Positions 59,801 through 64,000 of a DNA stretch of 64,000 bases are shown piece by piece. Position 1 is the stretch's first letter. Each line of letters begins with the position of its first letter. The notes below the pieces were generated by a model. It was not told where the DNA came from and searched no databases. It worked only from the letters and a program-made list of their open reading frames with translations. Source of the stretch: Rhea pennata (taxonomy: Eukaryota > Chordata > Aves > Rheiformes > Rheidae); NCBI RefSeq assembly GCF_028389875.1, contig NC_084669.1:29996567-30060566 (forward strand). Direction: 5' to 3'. The position numbers were made by a program, and so were the translations under genes.

Positions 59801-62800
59801 TGTTGGCTGGCTGAGCCAGCTCATAACAGGGTCGAGTTTTTGTGTTCCTTGGGACCCATTGGTTTTCGCAGTGTGAACATTTTTCTCTGCAAAGTTGCCC
59901 CATTTCTGGCAATGATCAGAAGGGAACTCGCACATAACTGAGCATAGATCCAGCAGGGCTTGACAGAGTCTCTCACTCTGTCACACACGTTTTCTAAGTT
60001 GCCATGTTTTCTTGTATCCCCTCTGATGTCTGGATGCTGCATTTCCATTAAGCCTGCTGACATTTTTTATGTCAAAAAATAAGCAAATGAGGTGCTGAAG
60101 ATTGTATTACAAAACTGACAAAACATTAGGATTACTGACAGGACCTCAAGCCAAAGCATTAAACAGAAATTCAGGTTCTAGTAAGTCAAAATCCCCATTG
60201 TCCCTGCAGAGGTTGTGCGAGAAAAAGATTGTGACTTTTGGTCCTAGAGTTAAAATTGCTTAAACTCAATGTGTCAGAGTAGTTTAAAACTGGAGTCTTC
60301 TGGGTTCCCTTTGATGATGTTATGCTGTAACTGTTAACTTTCTCAGAGAGGATTCTGCCAAGATATCATTGTGTCCTATGTAAAAGCAGCACTCAATACT
60401 AAGTAGTCAGTAGCTTAGCTGCAGCAGTGTGCTTTGAGTGAGTTACCTGAGATATTTGGAAATTGGATATCTCAGGTAGCTTACCCAAGGCACACCAGAT
60501 TACTATGATTTAAAAGAAAACAACAGCACTGTTTCATATTTCAGACCCAGTTAACTGATTCTTATAAAGTGCTTAAGGTTATTTGGATGAAGATATTAAT
60601 GCACAGTAAAATGATAGACATGTGAGTCAGAAAAATAAATAAACCCTCGCCACGTTCTCCCTCAGGCATATCACTTCCGATAAACAAAGTCGTTTACTGC
60701 AGAAACTGGCAACAATTTCTCAAATGTTTAAAAATAGAAGTAACAATCTCTGGTTTTTGCCAGCTTGTGAAGAAAATACATTGATGAGTTTAGAGGATTT
60801 ATTCATTGGTATGTGCATGAGTGGGTGTGTTAAGTAGGGAATTTAATGAGGGGGAGCTAAGTATGAAGGAAGACTCTTGCATCTGTTTATTTCTGCAAGT
60901 GGAAAAGTCTGGAAATGTCCTTGCATCTTCTGGGCTCCAGAGCTGGGGCGCTGTCCTGCAGGGGTGCTGCCGTCAGCCTCGGGGATCCTCCCCCTGCTAG
61001 TTTGCAGCTTCATTGTTCCCGCAGAACAAAGCTGTGCGAGGGCGTTTCGGTGCTGCTGGGGTTATCACCTGAGAGCTAGTCAAGAACTCCTCATCTGTGC
61101 AAACACTGTGATGGGAGTTGTGTTGCGTTTTGTGCAGTTCTACAGTAAAGAGCCCAAAGTGATAGAAACCAGCACAGATAAACTCAACTTAAGCATATAC
61201 TGAAAAGTGACCATCTATTGACTGTCTACTTACCCGTATTCCCCAGAAAGTGGGTCTGATTCACAGGAGCTTTGCCTGCCACACAGGAGCTAAATTCCTA
61301 AGGAACAGACCAGTGAAAAAATTCACGACTGAAGCAAGCACAAGGAAATGTTGTTGAACGGCCCAATTTTTCAGGTACCCACGTGTACACTCTGAACGGA
61401 ACTGACCCAGAAGGAGATCCCGTAACATATGACCTGACCTATGAAGCTGGATCAAGGCGCTACTTTTCTGTTGACAAGCACCTTGGAAACGTTACTCTGA
61501 TTGAGGAACTTGACAGAGAGGTAGAGTACAATGAAATGGAATATCCTTGAGTCCTTAATTTGGTCAGTAATTCTGAGGAATAGAGTGAACTTTCTTGCCC
61601 CTGAAACGTGATTAAATATGCAGTTGCAGACATTGTATTTCATCCATCATGTTGTTTTCCCAGTTCACTTTCACCACTGACATTACTGCTGAATTTTGGG
61701 CAGCTGTCTATTCAGTATTTGCCAAAATAGAAATTTATTCTTTATCTCTACCTTTCCTCCCCCATGCTCCACCTTCCCCCGTCAAGAGCTTGGGGACAAT
61801 TACAGTCCTCCAATTCTCAGAGAGAATTTCAGTTTCTTTAGGATTCTGCTGTCATTAGAAGGAAGTAGAGGTTTCTGTAAGCAGTGTTCCAGTTCACTTT
61901 TCTAGTTACATCACAGCCCTTTATGTTGGTTAAAGATTTTCCTAGCAATAGTGACCTGAAGGTATTCCAGGAACGCAAGCATTGAACCAATCATGTTTGC
62001 TTTTCAGGAAAGAGTATGCAATACTCAGTAAGCCCTTCAAATTATGGTATACTAAGACAGAAGAATTTGTACTAGAAATATCTTTTTAGGAAGTGTTTCT
62101 TGAAAGACAACTGGTTTTCATTAGCACAACAGGGATTCCCAGAGCAACCATCTCTTGCCCATGGCTGCAGGAAGTCCAAGAAGCCCTGTAAGAGCCAGGT
62201 GTGGAGTCTGTGAGAGGGTTTCCTCGCTGCTGCTGTGATGGCTTTGTAGTATTAACTGTTACTTTGCTGTATCCACTCAGACCTGTTTAAATCTGCAGAC
62301 CCTGTTTAAATCAGCACAAATGACCAACTCTCTAACAAAGCAATTTTCCTGATTTGCAGAAGGAAGATGAGATTGAAGTAATAGTCAGCATTTCAGATGG
62401 CCTGAGTACAGTAAGTATTTACTCATGCCATAGCTTGTCATGCTGTCACCCCCTGCACCTCTCCCCCATTAAACTACCTTTCAGGGAATGTCTTATTTTA
62501 TCAGAAAGCATAATTCCATTAGAGTCTTACCTTCTGTTTCAAGAGCCACTGAACTCCCAGTAATGCAGGTCTCATCCCTGCTCCTTGCTCAGCTATTTGA
62601 GGATAATTACAACTGTAGGGTGAGCTGAAAGCCTGACTCAGTGGCCTACAAAATAGTAGCAGCTGCCTATGACATTTCACTGCCCACTTAGTAGGGTTCA
62701 TACCTAAGAAAGAGCTGGAGGCTTTTAAAAGACATCAGAGGAGCTAGTGTTGGACACCCAAGAGCTGACTTTCTCCCCGCCCTCACCCCCCTGCAATGTT

Positions 62801-63837
62801 TCTGTAACATGACATTAAGATTTGCTTATGCTAAGGTTTTGAGATTTTTCTTGTCTGCTGCTGAATAAAGCTTTGGTCACTTCTAATCATTCAGGGCTTA
62901 TCTGGGGCAGTGCACCAGCATATGATCCTATGTCTACAGTTTTCTGTGGCATTTTCCATTTACAAACAGATGCTGTCACAGTCAGGATATTAGTCTGCCG
63001 AGATGATCTGGGCTTCGTCACTAGAGGTGCCACAAAAGTGGGACCCTTTTACTAGCCACAAGACTGGATTAACTACAAAGTACTTCCTCATGTCAAACAC
63101 ACACAGTAATATCACTACATTGAATATTTGGGAAGTGGCCAGGTCTTACAGTCTCAACTGCCCTGACAATCTCTGTAAATAAAGGAAATAATGGGATCAC
63201 ATCCACATCTCTATTTTGCAAACAATAATGAGGTTTTGTTGGTGAAAGGTATTTGCTTGTGTGTTTTTAGAAAGCGAACAGAGGCTGCTATGTTATTGTT
63301 AAATATTAATAGTGTGCATTTGTACATCCAAATTATATAGATCTTTAACACTGTGATATCAAATGAGGCATTAATGAATGCTTTTAGCTGTCAGGTGCCA
63401 ACTTCTGCACAGTCATTTATGTATTCCCATAAAATATATCATGGTATCTTGAATGCCATAAAGAAAAGGAAAGCCACTTTTGAAAATCAACCCTATAGTC
63501 TGTAATTTATAAAGTACTCTGAGATTCCTTATTTCATCTAGAGGTATCTGTGTGTTCTCCTTGAAGCCAGTTCTTGTGGATAATGTGATATTCTGCATTT
63601 TCTTTCTCATACTCAGTTTTTGTAGTGCAAGGACGTTCTATTAGTACACAATTTTCATTGCATTTAAATACACCTTACTAGGTAAACGAACATTTATATG
63701 TTGTAAATCACCTTGATTCATAGTGTGTTCTTCATATTCCACTCCAGGTTTCTGAAAAGGTCAGGATCCTTGTAACGGATGCTAACGATGAGAGCCCAGA
63801 GTTCATCAATGCACCTTACATAGTCCAAGTCCCAGAG
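44846..63837 (+). CDS. CDHR1: CDHR1 (photoreceptor cadherin, PCDH21), N-terminal part, runs off the right edge
   Basis: Five exons, 44846-44897, 52651-52746, 61375-61520, 62360-62410 and 63748-63837, join in frame to the first 145 residues. CDHR1 is a single-pass cadherin of the photoreceptor outer-segment base needed for disc formation; human defects cause cone-rod dystrophy. Residues 1 to about 17 are a signal peptide ([17 protein letters not shown]). The mature start [12 protein letters not shown] aligns with human QANFAPHFFDNG. Cadherin repeat 1 shows the calcium motifs DPEGDP (60-65), LDRE (95-98) and DANDE (126-130), and APYIVQVPE opens repeat 2. N-glycosylation sites lie at N57 and N88. 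Exons match human boundaries. The last donor is GAG|GTTGGT, a weak consensus, but human sequence also breaks there (VPE|D). The remaining cadherin repeats, membrane span and tail are outside the window. Confidence 0.95.
44898..52650 (+). other. CDHR1: CDHR1 intron 1
   Basis: 7.75 kb. It holds the SINE at 48036-48178, a small GC-rich patch at 45340-45480, and three TAAT-type homeodomain words at 45516-45544. No other gene supported. Confidence 0.5.
48036..48178 (-). mobile_element. tRNA-Val-like SINE with CR1 tail
   Basis: Read on the minus strand, 48177-48106 resembles a tRNA-Val: the A-box region TAGTGGTTATCACG is intact, an anticodon-loop-like CTTTACATG follows, then a B-box-like GGGTTGAAACCC and a CCA-like end. 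It is joined directly to a CR1 3' end (GGACTAGATGATCTCCAGAG, then GGTCCCTTCCGACC) that finishes near 48036. The acceptor stem halves do not pair, so it is not a working tRNA. tRNA-headed, CR1-tailed SINEs are known in some birds (TguSINE1 has a tRNA-Ile head); a Val head would differ from that. No target-site duplication was evident. Confidence 0.7.
52651..52746 (+). CDS. CDHR1: CDHR1 exon 2
   Basis: Acceptor TTTTAATTGCAG and donor ATTG|GTCAGT. It encodes the mature N-terminus through LSLSEDTPI. Confidence 0.96.
53490..53870. other. Isolated CpG-rich patch inside CDHR1 intron 2
   Basis: Abruptly GC- and CpG-rich DNA (GCGCCGCGG, CGGCCGCGG and similar words) between AT-rich flanks containing poly-A runs. 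It is open in several frames on both strands, as expected of GC-rich sequence, so the ORFs carry little weight. It could be an internal promoter or a non-coding RNA start, or inserted foreign-composition DNA. No domain recognised. Confidence 0.6.
59461..59516 (+). repeat. Mixed (GT/AT/CA)n microsatellite
   Basis: GTGTGTATATATAT, then CACACACATATATATG and AATAATATATAT; partly self-complementary. Confidence 0.9.
60427..60495 (+). ncRNA. Near-perfect 29-bp hairpin, microRNA-precursor-like
   Basis: The 5' arm 60427-60455 (GTGTGC...CTGAGATAT) and the 3' arm 60467-60495 (ATATCTCAG...GCACAC) are complementary around an 11-nt loop. Of 29 pairs, 25 are Watson-Crick, three are G:U wobbles in the sense RNA, and one is A:C. 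The length (69 nt) and shape fit a pre-miRNA transcribed with CDHR1 intron 2. It could equally be a short palindromic transposon (MITE). No known miRNA recognised. Confidence 0.5.
61375..61520 (+). CDS. CDHR1: CDHR1 exon 3
   Basis: Acceptor CAATTTTTCAG and donor GAGAG|GTAGAG; ends in phase 0. It carries DPEGDP and LDRE. Confidence 0.97.
61521..63747 (+). other. CDHR1: CDHR1 introns 3 and 4
   Basis: The introns at 61521-62359 and 62411-63747 hold no feature that I can support. After exon 5, 63838-64000 is the start of intron 5. Confidence 0.6.
62360..62410 (+). CDS. CDHR1: CDHR1 exon 4
   Basis: Acceptor GATTTGCAG and donor ACA|GTAAGT. It encodes [17 protein letters not shown] (human REDEIEAIISISDGLNL). 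Confidence 0.97.
63748..63837 (+). CDS. CDHR1: CDHR1 exon 5
   Basis: Acceptor TTCCACTCCAG. It encodes [19 protein letters not shown] and the start of cadherin repeat 2; phase 0 at both ends. Confidence 0.95.
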
Positions 63838-64000
63838 GTTGGTTATATTTCTTTGTATGCTACAAGTATATTTCAGTAGAGTATAAAGAGAAACTAGTGT
63901 GTTTTCGGTAAAATAACAAGATTTGCAGGATTAACTTGCAGTCCTTTGTTTCAGGGTTTTGGGTAGGTATTTAATATTCAGTGAGCACTTAGGGACCATG

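Larger units (their letters stand above)
52747..61374 (+). other. CDHR1: CDHR1 intron 2
   Basis: 8.6 kb. It holds poly-A runs (53004-53022 and about 53255-53270), the CpG-rich patch at 53490-53870, a microsatellite at 59461-59516 and the hairpin at 60427-60495. No coding exon fits between CDHR1 exons 2 and 3, which join contiguously relative to human. Confidence 0.5.

Noticed and set aside
1-64000. CRISPR arrays, operons, phage or insertion sequences
   Set aside because: The window is vertebrate nuclear DNA with spliced genes; no regularly spaced direct repeats or prokaryotic genes are present.

Overview
The window is vertebrate nuclear DNA and almost certainly from a bird. It contains CR1 LINE sequence, compact GT-AG introns, a CpG-island promoter, and the gene order GHITM - GPR15LG - CDHR1 that is known from human 10q23. 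The species cannot be named from the sequence alone. All genes I can support are on the + strand, and most long ORFs here are shadows or chance.

Layout. 1-5.0 kb: upstream intergenic DNA with a minus-strand CR1 fragment (about 2.89-3.89 kb). 5.0-5.6 kb: four diverged copies of a unit of about 155 bp with TTAGGG-like motifs, followed by a 21-base C run. 5.9-7.15 kb: the GHITM CpG island, with CCAAT, CACGTG and ETS-type sites and several AAATGGC-type motifs. 6.9-18.3 kb: GHITM, complete, with one non-coding exon and eight coding exons giving 346 residues. It encodes the mitochondrial inner-membrane TMBIM5/MICS1 protein.

18.7-31.0 kb: a series of splice-flanked open segments downstream of GHITM. 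Joined, they keep one reading frame to a stop at 30716, with AATAAA at 30967. The 3' six-exon part (24116-30716) is well supported by splice signals; the 5' part (18726-21733) is weaker. I do not recognise the product, which would be about 358 residues. This is the main candidate for something undescribed.

31.4-36.7 kb: GPR15LG (human C10orf99), a three-exon gene for a secreted 74-residue peptide. Its exons are too short for ordinary ORF listing. It keeps the CC / CxPC cysteine pattern and a PGPLPQ C-terminus. 44.8 kb to the right edge: the first five coding exons of CDHR1 (photoreceptor cadherin), with introns of 7.8 and 8.6 kb, continuing beyond the window. Intron 1 holds a tRNA-Val-like, CR1-tailed SINE. 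Intron 2 holds an isolated CpG-rich patch and a 69-nt near-perfect hairpin resembling a microRNA precursor.

The three recognised genes do not form a pathway: mitochondrial ion and cristae homeostasis, an epithelial chemokine-like ligand, and photoreceptor disc morphogenesis. Their adjacency is ancestral synteny. Exon limits were read by eye from splice consensus, frame and remembered family sequence; no alignment or transcript data were available.
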